The notes below the pieces were generated by a model. It had not been told where the DNA came from. It did no database searches and saw nothing but the letters and a program-made list of their open reading frames with translations. This document shows positions 8,198-15,322 of a stretch of 27,891 nucleotides of DNA, one piece after another. The stretch's first letter is position 1; every line of letters begins with the position of its first letter. A program made the position numbers and the translations under genes. Origin of the DNA: an uncultured Collinsella sp. (GTDB lineage Bacteria; Actinomycetota; Coriobacteriia; Coriobacteriales; Coriobacteriaceae); assembly GCA_902492545.1 (NCBI GenBank), contig CABULX010000011.1, forward strand, positions 1-27,891, given 5' to 3'.

Positions 8198-9145
8198 ATG
8201 GAAAGCAAAATTAAAAAATACCTAAGTGACCCGTGGATGGCCTACTGTGCCTTTACGTCGAAGGGTCTAACGAAATGGGTTTCCGACAGGACGCACCTTC
8301 GATTGATGCATCGCGCCAAGTTGGGCATGTGGCCTAGCATAGATTCGCCGGTGACCTTCACTGAGAAGATGCAGTGGCTGAAGCTTAACGATCACAACCC
8401 TGCGTACACGACCATGGTCGACAAGTACCGCGCTAAGGACCTCATTGCCTCGCGTGTGGGCTCCGAGCACGTGGTCAAGACGTTGGGCGCCTGGAATTCC
8501 GCTGATGACATCGATGTGAGTGGGCTACCGGAGAAGTTCGTACTCAAAACGAACCACGACTGCGGCGGCGTGCTCATCTGCACTGACAAGGGACACTTCG
8601 ATCTCAACAGTGCCAAGGACTTTTTTCGGGGTCATTTGAAGCAGAATTATTTTTACGGGTGCAGGGAATGGCCTTACAAGAACGTGAAGCCCGTCGTGTT
8701 CGCCGAGGAGTTCTTGGAGAGCGAGGGCGATAATGCCCGTGATGAAGACGATAACTGGGAAGGCATCGACGAGTTCGACTTCTTCTGCTTTGACGGGGAA
8801 CCCCGGCTGATTTCTTATTGCCACGGGGACAAGAACGATTCTGAGAAGAGGTACAACGATTTCTACGACACTGAGTGGAATCTGCTGCCTTTGGCGATGG
8901 GATACGCGAGTTCCGAAGAGACGATCCCTGCCCCGGAGCAGCTCAGCGAGATGCTCGAGCTATCAAGGAAACTGAGTGACGGTGTACCTTTCTTGAGGGT
9001 CGACCTCTTCATCTGCAAGGGGCGCGTTCTCGTCGGCGAGCTGACTTTCTACCCGTGGGGCGGGTTTACGCCTTTCAGCCCCGCTGAGGCGGAGAGGGCG
9101 TTGGGGCAAATGGTTTCTTTGCCCCAACGTGAAAACGAGGAATGA
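8198..9145 (+). CDS. TupA-like ATP-grasp protein of polysaccharide synthesis
   Basis: The TupA-like ATP-grasp family is found in teichuronopeptide and capsule loci and often labelled glycosyltransferase, though its members are presumed ATP-dependent ligases. Features seen are PVTFTEKMQWLKLNDHNPAY, MVDKYRAKDL, VVKTLGAWNSADDID and LPEKFVLKTNHDCGGVLIC. DEFDFFCFDGEPRLI and FLRVDLF...VGELTFYPWGGFTPF follow, the last region carrying the metal-binding E/D of ATP-grasp enzymes. ATG 8198 with TAAGGA about 12 bases upstream is chosen over TTG 8165. Length is 315 residues. It may attach an amino acid or similar group to a uronic acid carboxylate. The substrate is inference. Confidence 0.82.
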   Translation: MESKIKKYLSDPWMAYCAFTSKGLTKWVSDRTHLRLMHRAKLGMWPSIDSPVTFTEKMQWLKLNDHNPAYTTMVDKYRAKDLIASRVGSEHVVKTLGAWNSADDIDVSGLPEKFVLKTNHDCGGVLICTDKGHFDLNSAKDFFRGHLKQNYFYGCREWPYKNVKPVVFAEEFLESEGDNARDEDDNWEGIDEFDFFCFDGEPRLISYCHGDKNDSEKRYNDFYDTEWNLLPLAMGYASSEETIPAPEQLSEMLELSRKLSDGVPFLRVDLFICKGRVLVGELTFYPWGGFTPFSPAEAERALGQMVSLPQRENEE

Positions 9146-9228
9146 TGGCAAACGAAAGCTGCATTCAGTGCGTGCGCATGGATAATCAGCCAGTAAGCGC
9201 GTTCCGGCGTTTCTTCATGGAGGTTTAG
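9142..9228 (+). CDS. Possible 28-residue leader or remnant ORF
   Basis: An ATG overlapping the TupA-like stop (ATGATG, 9142 or 9145) opens a frame of 28 codons ending just before the flippase start at 9230, with GAGG upstream. The peptide starts MMANESCIQCVRMDNQP. It is not recognised. It could be a coupling peptide that keeps ribosomes moving to the flippase start, or the stub of a lost gene. Evidence is limited to start, ribosome site and tight packing. Confidence 0.3.
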   Translation: MMANESCIQCVRMDNQPVSAFRRFFMEV

Positions 9229-9229
9229 T

Positions 9230-10696
9230 ATGTCCGACACAAAAGACCTCCGGGCGAGGTCGGCAAGCGCGGCAAAGTGGTCTCTGGCAACCGAGATTAT
9301 CGCCAAAATCATCTCGCCTATCTCGCAGCTCGTCTTAGCGAGGCTGCTGGCGCCAGAGGCGTTTGGCATGGTGGCGACCGTCACCATGGTAGTGAGCTTT
9401 GCCGACATGTTCGCGGACGCCGGGTTCCAGAAGTACCTGGTGCAACACAGCTTCCGAGACAAAAAAGACCTGCATGCCAACGCTAACGTGGCCTTTTGGA
9501 CGAACTTCGGCATATCGGTGGTCCTGTGGTGTCTCATTGCCATATTCAACGATCCGGTGGCCACCTTCGTGGGCAATCCGTCGCTGGGCTTTCCCTTGGC
9601 CGTGGCCTGCCTCTCTCTCCCGTTGACGTCGTTTTCGAGCATTCAGATGGCGTTGTTCCACCGTAATCTCGATTTCAAGTCGCTTATGCCGGTGAGACTG
9701 ACGTCGACCTTACTTAACTTCGGCTCGACGCTTGTACTGGCGTTTATGGGATTTGGTTACTGGTCACTTATCGTTGGCACTTTGGCGGCGAATATTGTAA
9801 ATGCAGTGGGGCTGACTCTGCTGTCTGAGTGGAAGCCGCGTTTTTTCTACTCCTTCAACATGCTGAAGGCTATGTTCTCATTCAGCGGATGGACGCTTTT
9901 GGAGTCGTTCACCATATGGCTTTCCTCTTGGGCGGGCACCTTTATCGTGGGGCATTTCCTGGGTGCGGCTGAGTTGGGATATTACAAGACGCCAGTCACC
10001 TTTGTGAGCGGGTGCTTCGGGATTATCACGAACGCTACGACGCCCATCTTGTTCTCGTCACTTTCGCGCCTTCAGTTTGATCGGGAAGAATACGTTGCTT
10101 ATCTGCGACGCTTCCAGTTCATGGTGGCATTGTTCCTGTTGCCGTTGTCTGCGGGTATCTTCGTATTCCGCGAGCCTTTGGTGGCCCTGTTGCTCGGCGA
10201 TCAGTGGGGCGAGGCGACGCTCATGTTCGGGTTGTATGGGCTGGTGCAGGGGCCGATGGTGCTGCTCTCATACTACAGCAGCGAGATGTATCGCTCTCTT
10301 GGTAAACCGCGCGTGTCTACGCTTGTGCAGGTGATGTACCTCGTGTTGATGACGCCGCTTATGACCGTGGCGGCTATGCAAGGGTTCGATGCCGTCGTGT
10401 GGGCTGATGCGGGATTGAGAATCCTTTTGATTGCTATCAACCAAGTGGTCACATATTTCGTGGTTGGCCTTTCGTTTGGGCGCACTATGTTGTCGCTCAA
10501 GGAGCCCATTTTCTGCACATCGATGATGTGCGCATTTGCATGGGTGACGTATGGACTCGCATCTAGCAACTGGCTTGGCGTCGGGTTGGACATTGTAGGG
10601 TGCGTCGTTGTCTATTTCGCGATTTGCTTTGCTTTGCCCAAGAGTAGGAGGGTGCTGCTGAAGCTGGTCAAGGGCGGCGGCTTTAAAACGTTTTGA
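9230..10696 (+). CDS. Wzx-type lipid-linked oligosaccharide flippase (polysaccharide transporter family)
   Basis: A multi-spanning membrane protein (488 residues, about 12-14 spans) of the MATE/MOP superfamily, expected to flip undecaprenyl-linked repeat units. The N-terminal region AAKWSLATEIIAKIISPISQ then LVLARLLAPEAFGMVA and DAGFQKYLVQ is characteristic of the WzxC/TuaB-like branch. FHRNLDFKSLMPVRL and GYWSLIVG further along also match this branch. ATG 9230 has GGAGG about 7 bases upstream. It lies between the TupA-like gene and the uronate epimerase and belongs to the same transcription direction; a 66-base gap follows. Confidence 0.9.
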   Translation: MSDTKDLRARSASAAKWSLATEIIAKIISPISQLVLARLLAPEAFGMVATVTMVVSFADMFADAGFQKYLVQHSFRDKKDLHANANVAFWTNFGISVVLWCLIAIFNDPVATFVGNPSLGFPLAVACLSLPLTSFSSIQMALFHRNLDFKSLMPVRLTSTLLNFGSTLVLAFMGFGYWSLIVGTLAANIVNAVGLTLLSEWKPRFFYSFNMLKAMFSFSGWTLLESFTIWLSSWAGTFIVGHFLGAAELGYYKTPVTFVSGCFGIITNATTPILFSSLSRLQFDREEYVAYLRRFQFMVALFLLPLSAGIFVFREPLVALLLGDQWGEATLMFGLYGLVQGPMVLLSYYSSEMYRSLGKPRVSTLVQVMYLVLMTPLMTVAAMQGFDAVVWADAGLRILLIAINQVVTYFVVGLSFGRTMLSLKEPIFCTSMMCAFAWVTYGLASSNWLGVGLDIVGCVVVYFAICFALPKSRRVLLKLVKGGGFKTF

Positions 10697-10762
10697 GGTC
10701 TGTAATTAACTTGTTGGGAGTTCCATCTCAGGACTTCCTTAAAACGAAAGAGTGGGGTATAT

Positions 10763-11803
10763 ATGCAGGATAGAAAAGTCCTCGTCACTGGCGCCGCCGG
10801 CTTCATCGGGGCGTTTCTGGTGAAGCGGCTGCTCGAAACCACCGACGACGCGATCATCGGTCTGGACAACGTGAACAGCTACTACGACCCTGGCATCAAG
10901 GAGGCTCGCCTGCGAATGCTGGCGGAGGTGGACAAGGCGGGGCGTTTCGCCTTCGTGCGCGGCGACCTGTGCGATGCCGCGTTGATAGAGCGCCTGTTCG
11001 CTGAGAACGGCTTCGACGTTGTGGTGAACTTGGCCGCCCAGGCCGGTGTGCGATACTCCATCGAGAACCCCAAGGCCTACATAGACAGCAACCTGGTAGG
11101 GTTCTTCAATATATTGGAGGCTTGCAGGCGCCACCCGGTGAAGCATCTTGTCTACGCGAGCTCTTCCTCCGTCTACGGCGGCAACGAGAAAGTGCCTTTC
11201 TCGGAGGACGACCGTGTAGACTCTCCGGTGAGCCTGTACGCCGCCACAAAGAAGTCCAACGAGCTAATGGCCGCGGCCTACTCCAAGCTTTACTCCATCC
11301 CAGCCACGGGCCTGCGCTTCTTTACGGTGTATGGGCCCATGGGAAGGCCCGACATGGCATACTTCGGCTTCACCGAGAAGTTGCGTCGTGGCGATACGAT
11401 TAAGATTTTCAACATGGGCGATTGTAAGCGCGACTTTACGTACGTGGACGATATTGTGGAGGGCGTGCGCAGGGTCATGGACGGCGCTCCTGAGGTCAAG
11501 ATCGGTGTTGATGGTTTGCCAATGGCCGCTCATCGCGTGTATAACATCGGCAATTCGAATCCCGAGAACTTGCTGATCTTCGTTGATACGCTGCAGCGTG
11601 TGCTGGTTGAGGAGGGCGTGCTCCCCGCCGATTACGATTTCGAGGCGCATAAGCAGCTCGTTCCTATGCAGCCTGGTGACGTGCCTGTAACCTATGCGGA
11701 TACTGGCGCCTTGGAGCGCGATTTTGGTTACAAACCCGCAACGCCGCTCGAGGACGGTCTTCGTGAATTCGCGAAGTGGTATCGCGAGTTCTACGGGAAT
11801 TAG
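10763..11803 (+). CDS. UDP-glucuronate 4-epimerase
   Basis: An extended SDR enzyme interconverting UDP-glucuronate and UDP-galacturonate with bound NAD+. The GxxGxxG motif GAAGFIG is at residues 10-16, the catalytic YAATK (Tyr159, Lys163) follows ASSSSVYG, and FFTVYGPMGRPDMAYFGF is the GPxGRPDMA signature that distinguishes this family from GalE. The C-terminal LVPMQPGDVPVTYADT (also diagnostic) is present, and 346 residues is full length. It needs the UDP-glucuronate that Ugd would make; ugd upstream is frameshifted, so the supply must come from another copy, or the frameshift is an error. Confidence 0.92.
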   Translation: MQDRKVLVTGAAGFIGAFLVKRLLETTDDAIIGLDNVNSYYDPGIKEARLRMLAEVDKAGRFAFVRGDLCDAALIERLFAENGFDVVVNLAAQAGVRYSIENPKAYIDSNLVGFFNILEACRRHPVKHLVYASSSSVYGGNEKVPFSEDDRVDSPVSLYAATKKSNELMAAAYSKLYSIPATGLRFFTVYGPMGRPDMAYFGFTEKLRRGDTIKIFNMGDCKRDFTYVDDIVEGVRRVMDGAPEVKIGVDGLPMAAHRVYNIGNSNPENLLIFVDTLQRVLVEEGVLPADYDFEAHKQLVPMQPGDVPVTYADTGALERDFGYKPATPLEDGLREFAKWYREFYGN

Positions 11804-11816
11804 CTGGGTGATAGCA

Positions 11817-12326
11817 ATGTCGAATGTATACAGCAGTGACCGTATTCGCTTTGGGGGGGGGTCTATTCTCTCAAACCATGCTTTGAGGTTTGTTTGGCTA
11901 CTTCGAAAGTGCCAGAATTCGCACAATCCTTTATGGCATCTTTTTCGAAAGAGGATGGCTTGCAAATATGGTCTCGAGATCGCGCCTGCCACCTCGATTG
12001 GCGAAGGCTTGTATCTGGGTCACGCTTTTGGCATTACGGTAAACCCGAATGCCGTTATCGGTCGCAACTGCAATATGCACAAAGGTGTGACAATTGGTCG
12101 GGAAAACCGCGGCAAACGAAAAGGTGCGCCTGTTCTTGGCGATTGCGTTTGGCTTGGTGTCAACTCAACTATTGTTGGTGGCGTTCGTTTAGGCAACGAC
12201 GTTCTCGTTGCACCGAACACTTATGTTAACTGCGACGTACCAAGCCATTCGATTGTGATTGGGCACCCATGCAAAATCATTTCTCGAGATGGGGCAACAG
12301 ACGAATATATAAACAACAGGGTCTGA
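11817..12326 (+). CDS. Hexapeptide-repeat acetyltransferase, serine acetyltransferase-like, with a G-tract near its start
   Basis: A left-handed beta-helix enzyme likely to O- or N-acetylate a sugar of the polymer, using acetyl-CoA. The C-terminal two thirds show hexapeptide repeats: GLEIAPATSIGEGLYLGHAF, NPNAVIGRNCNMHKGVTIG, PVLGDCVWLGVNSTIVGGV, RLGNDVLVAPNTYVNCDVP, with catalytic-type His (H of LGHAFG) and the HKGVTIG and GHPCKII pieces typical of capsule LbH-SAT enzymes. ATG 11817 lies 13 bases after the epimerase stop and gives 169 residues; longer in-frame starts overlap the epimerase. Codons 13-15 are GGG GGG GGG, part of a nine-G run. Eight G would stop translation within about 22 codons, and ten G would shift to an unrelated frame. 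The gene is on in this sequence. Codon use is more A/T-ending than in the epimerase. Confidence 0.84.
   Translation: MSNVYSSDRIRFGGGSILSNHALRFVWLLRKCQNSHNPLWHLFRKRMACKYGLEIAPATSIGEGLYLGHAFGITVNPNAVIGRNCNMHKGVTIGRENRGKRKGAPVLGDCVWLGVNSTIVGGVRLGNDVLVAPNTYVNCDVPSHSIVIGHPCKIISRDGATDEYINNRV
11853..11861 (+). repeat. Nine-G homopolymer inside the acetyltransferase gene
   Basis: Nine G in the twelfth to fifteenth codons of the acetyltransferase. Loss of one G gives a TGA about ten codons later. This arrangement, a long homopolymer near the start of a surface-sugar modifying enzyme, is the classic layout of a slipped-strand contingency locus. Confidence 0.92.
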
Positions 12327-12692
12327 ATAATAAAATCGGTTTTACATGTCTTATCCAGGATAGAGGGGGGGGAATCGTCTTCGCTAATTACAGCGAGTTA
12401 GCGACTCAGTGAGCTTTGGCGCGCTCTGATGCGAGCGGAAGGTGAAGCAAACTGGAACGGGTAGTAGATTCCCAGAAGCTATATGCAACGTGAGTGTCAA
12501 AGATAGCGCGTCTTAACGCATAACCCTGCATTCCTCCTTTCACCGACTGGCAAAACGATTTACACCTAATTGTCGACATTACCCACGCGATTTATCTTTG
12601 CCCCCGCATCGATCTCGCTAAACTAATAACTGTCGCTACCAGGGCATTTTCTGGTGCACATTCTATTGGCTCCTGCGAAGATCGGAGCGGGT
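12327..12692 (+). other. Intergenic stretch between exopolysaccharide operon and surface protein gene
   Basis: No gene is supported here. The stretch holds a third G-run of eight (12365-12372) and then a short inverted repeat (CGCTAA about 12383 with TTAGCG about 12399). No clear U-tailed terminator was found after the acetyltransferase. Some A/T-rich stretches around 12585-12635 could be promoter elements for the surface protein, but none matches consensus well enough to name. Confidence 0.5.
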
Positions 12693-13784
12693 ATGTTTGC
12701 CGCCGAGTCCCACGCCAGCCGTCATCACATCGCGATCGCTGCCATGGCCTGCCTATGCGTTTTGCTGGGCGGGCCTTCCTATGCCGCGGGCGCGGAGAGC
12801 CTGTTCATCGCGGGCGCGACGTACTGCGAGCCGGGCGTGTCGGGCCCCGGCTGGGCCTGGACCGATGCCGGCCATCTGGAGCTTGACGGCTACGCGGGCG
12901 ACGCCATCGGCGCCGACGGCGACCTGGTCGTGACGCTTGCCGGGCGCAACTCGGTGACCGAGTCGCATGCGCCCGATGCGGACATCTCGCAGTGCGGCAT
13001 GGAGGTGTGGGGCGACCTGACGCTCCGCGGCACCGGGTCCCTGGCGGCATCGGGCTCGCAGTGCGCGATCCACGTCTCGAGGGCGCTCGCGGTGGAGGGC
13101 TGCGCCGTCGACGCCCGGGCGGACGGGGCCGGCGTCACGGGCGAGGCCGTGGCCGGCGTGATCGCCGGCGACATGGCCGTGCGCGGCGGCGGGCGCGTCG
13201 TCGCCGTTGGTGCCGCGCCCGCCGCCGGCGCGCATGCCTACGGCGTGTACCTGCAGGGCGCGGGCACGGGCGTCGGCTCGGCCGGGTGCACGCTTTCCGT
13301 CGATGGTTCGTGGCTCGATGCGGCCGGCACCGATGGCGGTGTCGCATGCACGGGCGGGTCTCTTGTGTCCGCGCGGTTTGTGACGCCCGTGGGCGGGGCC
13401 TTCGGTGCCGGCGGCGTGGTGGACGCCTCCGGGGGCATGGCTCCGCATGTGGTGGTTGAGCCCGAGGGCGCCACGGCGCCGGCGGGGGAGACCGACGGCG
13501 CGGGCGAGCCGGCTGGTGGTGCCGGCCCCACCGTTGAGCAGCCCGGTGCCGGGCCCGCGACGGGCCCCGTCCCGAAGCCCGCGACCACAACGCCCAAGAC
13601 GACCACGACAAGCAAGACGACCGTGACCAAGGCCACGGCGCCCACGCCATCCAAGGCCAAGACTGCTAGCGCCGCCACCGCCACGCTCCCCAAGACCGCC
13701 GACAGCAACTGGCCCGCCGCCTCATTAGCGCTATTCCTGCTGGGAACAGCGATTCTAGGTAGGCCAAAGCGCAAGGGCGATTGA
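12693..13784 (+). CDS. LPXTG-type wall-anchored surface protein with beta-helix-like ectodomain
   Basis: A secreted protein covalently attached to peptidoglycan by sortase. The N terminus from ATG 12693 has HHIAIAAMACLCVLLGGPSY followed by AAGAE, a signal peptide of about 35 residues. The middle is made of short Gly/Val/Ala-rich strands (DLVVTLAG, DLTLRGTGSLAASG, ALAVEGCAVDARA, DMAVRGGGRVVAVG), like the beta-helical carbohydrate-binding modules of cell-surface proteins. A Pro/Thr/Lys-rich wall-spanning linker (KTTTTSKTTVTK) precedes LPKTA (332-336), a hydrophobic span and the RPKRKGD tail. GTG 12654 is in frame but lengthens the signal peptide without need; ATG 12693 has CGGAGCGG close upstream. 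Length is 363 residues. Its 3' third is duplicated at 14911-15282. The ectodomain fold is inferred only. Confidence 0.82.
   Translation: MFAAESHASRHHIAIAAMACLCVLLGGPSYAAGAESLFIAGATYCEPGVSGPGWAWTDAGHLELDGYAGDAIGADGDLVVTLAGRNSVTESHAPDADISQCGMEVWGDLTLRGTGSLAASGSQCAIHVSRALAVEGCAVDARADGAGVTGEAVAGVIAGDMAVRGGGRVVAVGAAPAAGAHAYGVYLQGAGTGVGSAGCTLSVDGSWLDAAGTDGGVACTGGSLVSARFVTPVGGAFGAGGVVDASGGMAPHVVVEPEGATAPAGETDGAGEPAGGAGPTVEQPGAGPATGPVPKPATTTPKTTTTSKTTVTKATAPTPSKAKTASAATATLPKTADSNWPAASLALFLLGTAILGRPKRKGD
13272..13760 (+). repeat. Direct repeat copy A: 3' end of the surface protein gene
   Basis: This segment recurs at 14911-15282 in the same orientation with high similarity, including the linker and LPKTA coding part. 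Copy B lacks an internal stretch of about 110-120 bases around GGVVDASGGM. The copies bracket the Abi_2 gene and the AbiEii-like remnant. Confidence 0.88.
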
Positions 13785-13886
13785 CCGAGCTGCCATGCAC
13801 TTTCTAGGTAGGGGCAATTGCGACGTGTATGCCGCAAAGTAGGGGCGCACGCGGCGCACAAGAAAGGCGAGAAAGCCCCGGCAAGC

Positions 13887-13915
13887 TTGACGGACGGCCG
13901 AGCATGTGGTACTTT
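13887..13915 (+). promoter_or_regulatory. Sigma-70-type promoter for the structured RNA and Abi gene
   Basis: TTGACG (13887-13892) and TACTTT (13910-13915) are separated by exactly 17 bases. Transcription would begin near 13922, directly before the two hairpins. This is the best promoter match read in the window. Confidence 0.6.
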
Positions 13916-13921
13916 CACGAA

Positions 13922-14000
13922 TACACTGATACGGCTTGGGTACTCTACGGAGCCCAAGACTGAGGAAGGTCGTTCGCCACGAGGCGGGCGGCCTTCTCTC
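13922..14000 (+). ncRNA. Structured small RNA upstream of the Abi_2 gene, candidate RNA partner
   Basis: Starting just after the promoter, the sequence folds into two hairpins. The first pairs CTTGGG (13935-13940) with CCCAAG (13953-13958) around a 12-base loop. The second is a continuous 15-bp stem, 13964-13978 with 13983-13997, closing an ACGA tetraloop; four of its pairs are G-U in the sense strand. A CTCATTT run follows, a weak terminator tail. The Abi gene's ribosome site (AGAGAGGA) is just beyond. AbiF-type Abi_2 toxins have been reported to work with an upstream noncoding RNA, so this is a candidate antitoxin RNA. It could instead be a leader attenuating the Abi mRNA. The structure is seen; the role is inferred. 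Confidence 0.6.
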
Positions 14001-14019
14001 ATTTCAGAGAGGAGCCGGC

Positions 14020-14700
14020 ATGGCCCGCAAGCCGTTCAAGACCCTCGAAGAGCAGGTGGCCATCCTCGAGTCCAGGGGGCTCTCCATGCCGGAGTACGCC
14101 GCCTACGCCCTCCTCGGCGAGGACTACTATTGCGTTGTCAACGGGTACAAGGAGCCGTTCCTCGACAAGGAGGCCAGCGCCGAGGCGGGTCACGACGTCT
14201 ACGCCGAGGGAACGGGATTCGGAGACCTCTACGGCCTTTTCCTCTTCGACCGCGACCTGCGCAACCTTACCTTCAAGTACCTCCTCAAGGCGGAGGCCCG
14301 CGTGCGCTCGGTCGCCGCCTACACCTTTTCGGAGGCCTATCGGGAGCTCGATGCCTACCTGAAAATCGCCAACTACACCGATGCCAAGGACTACATGGTG
14401 GGGCCGAGCCATTACGACGAGGACCTGGCCGGGCTCATCGCCCTGCGCACCCTCGTGGACTTCCGCAACATCTGCGCCCGCGACGAGCGGCTTTGGTGCG
14501 CCAGGGTCGGGCCCGTGAGGGACGAGGACTTCTCGACAATGGTGGCCAAGCTGGCTCTCATCCTCGACTCCGAGACGATCAGCTCCTTCAAGTCCGAGCT
14601 CGCGTCCCTTGTCGGGGGCTACGCCGCCGAGAGCCAAAGGCTGGGCGAGGTGCTCTACAACTCTGACCTCTGTGTTCCTAGACCGGAAGACGACAAGTGA
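14020..14700 (+). CDS. Abi_2 family (AbiD/AbiF-like) abortive infection protein with altered HEPN motif
   Basis: Abi_2 proteins are HEPN-fold RNases that stop phage growth by cleaving RNA. The opening MARKPFKTLEEQVAILESRG then EDYYCVVNGYKEPFLD and GTGFGDLYGLFLFDRDLRNL then FKYLLKAEARVRS match the family N-terminal half closely. The HEPN motif R-N-x-x-x-H is expected in FRNICAHDERLW-type segments; here the segment reads FRNICARDERLW, with Arg154 (CGC) where His (CAC) is usual, a one-base change. This may disable cleavage. ATG 14020 has AGAGAGGA upstream and is chosen over ATG 13936, which lies inside the structured RNA. Length 226 residues is shorter than the usual 280-320. It sits between two copies of the surface-gene 3' end. 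Family is certain; activity is doubtful. Confidence 0.85.
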   Translation: MARKPFKTLEEQVAILESRGLSMPEYAAYALLGEDYYCVVNGYKEPFLDKEASAEAGHDVYAEGTGFGDLYGLFLFDRDLRNLTFKYLLKAEARVRSVAAYTFSEAYRELDAYLKIANYTDAKDYMVGPSHYDEDLAGLIALRTLVDFRNICARDERLWCARVGPVRDEDFSTMVAKLALILDSETISSFKSELASLVGGYAAESQRLGEVLYNSDLCVPRPEDDK

Positions 14701-14703
14701 ATC

Positions 14704-14912
14704 GCAATTTGCTCCCTGGTCAAAAGGTCGCGCGTCTTTCTCGCGTCGGGTATGCGGGCCAGAGGGCCGCTGCCGCCTTTGAGCACGAACCGCTCCCCGA
14801 CGCCGGCGAACACGCGGCAGAGGAACCGGTCGCGCAGCATCTAACGATAGGCGTTACCGGCCACCCGACCCGACCCCCGTATCGCCTTCTTGGCGGCGCG
14901 ATCGAAGCGCGT
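14704..14912 (-). pseudogene. Remnant of an AbiEii/AbiGii-like nucleotidyltransferase N terminus
   Basis: Read on the minus strand from about 14912, the frame gives TRFDRAAKKAIRGSGRVAGN, AYR, a TAG stop at 14843-14841, then MLRDRFLCRVFAGVGERFVL, KGGSGPLARIPDARKTRDLL. The pattern of a DRFL helix, FVLKGG and R-x-T-R-D is that of AbiEii-type nucleotidyltransferase toxins of type IV toxin-antitoxin systems. The expected D-x-D after TRD is lost (TRDLLTRE) and the rest of the gene is missing. An internal stop, loss of the catalytic acids and truncation by the surface-gene repeat at 14911 mark it as dead. Confidence 0.55.
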
Positions 14913-15321
14913 CGGCCCGGCCGGGCGCGGGCTGTCCGTCGACGCCTCGCGGCTCGATGCGGCCGGTGCCGATGGCGGCGTCGCATGCACGTGCGGGTCG
15001 CTTATGTCCGCGCGATTTGTGACGCCAGTGGGCGGGGCCTTCGGCGCCGGCCCAACCGTTGAGCGGCCCGGCGCCGGGTCCGCGACGGATCCCGTCCCTA
15101 GGCCCGCGACTGCGACGCCCAAGACGACCACGACAAGCAAGACGACAGTTACCAAGACCACGGCGTCCACGCCATCCAGGGCCAAGACTGCTAGCGCCGC
15201 CGCCACGCTCCCCAAGACCGCCGACAGCAACTGGATCGCCGCCTCCTTAGCGCTATTCCTGCTGGGAACAGCGCTTCTAGGTGCCACGCGCTGCTGCTGG
15301 GACACCCGTCCAAGTTACTGA
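14911..15321 (+). pseudogene. 5'-truncated copy of the LPKTA surface protein gene
   Basis: The frame encodes LSVDASRLDAAGADGGVACT, SARFVTPVGGAFGAGPTVER, the PKTTTTSKTTVTK linker, LPKTADSNWIAASLALFLLG and a changed tail ATRCCWDTRPSY that replaces RPKRKGD. There is no signal peptide or ribosome site, and the copy begins abruptly where the AbiEii-like remnant ends. It lacks the positive tail and could not be anchored. It could serve as donor sequence for gene conversion of the intact gene. Confidence 0.78.
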
Positions 15322-15322
15322 C

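Noticed and set aside
11691..11816. Longer N terminus for the acetyltransferase starting within the epimerase gene
   Set aside because: It would be antiparallel in reading sense to the conserved epimerase C terminus frame and has no ribosome site; ATG 11817 fits the family start.
13238..14002. 254-codon minus-strand frame over the surface-protein gene
   Set aside because: Low-complexity Pro/Ala/Thr/Val translation that mirrors the linker and beta-rich repeats of the plus-strand protein.
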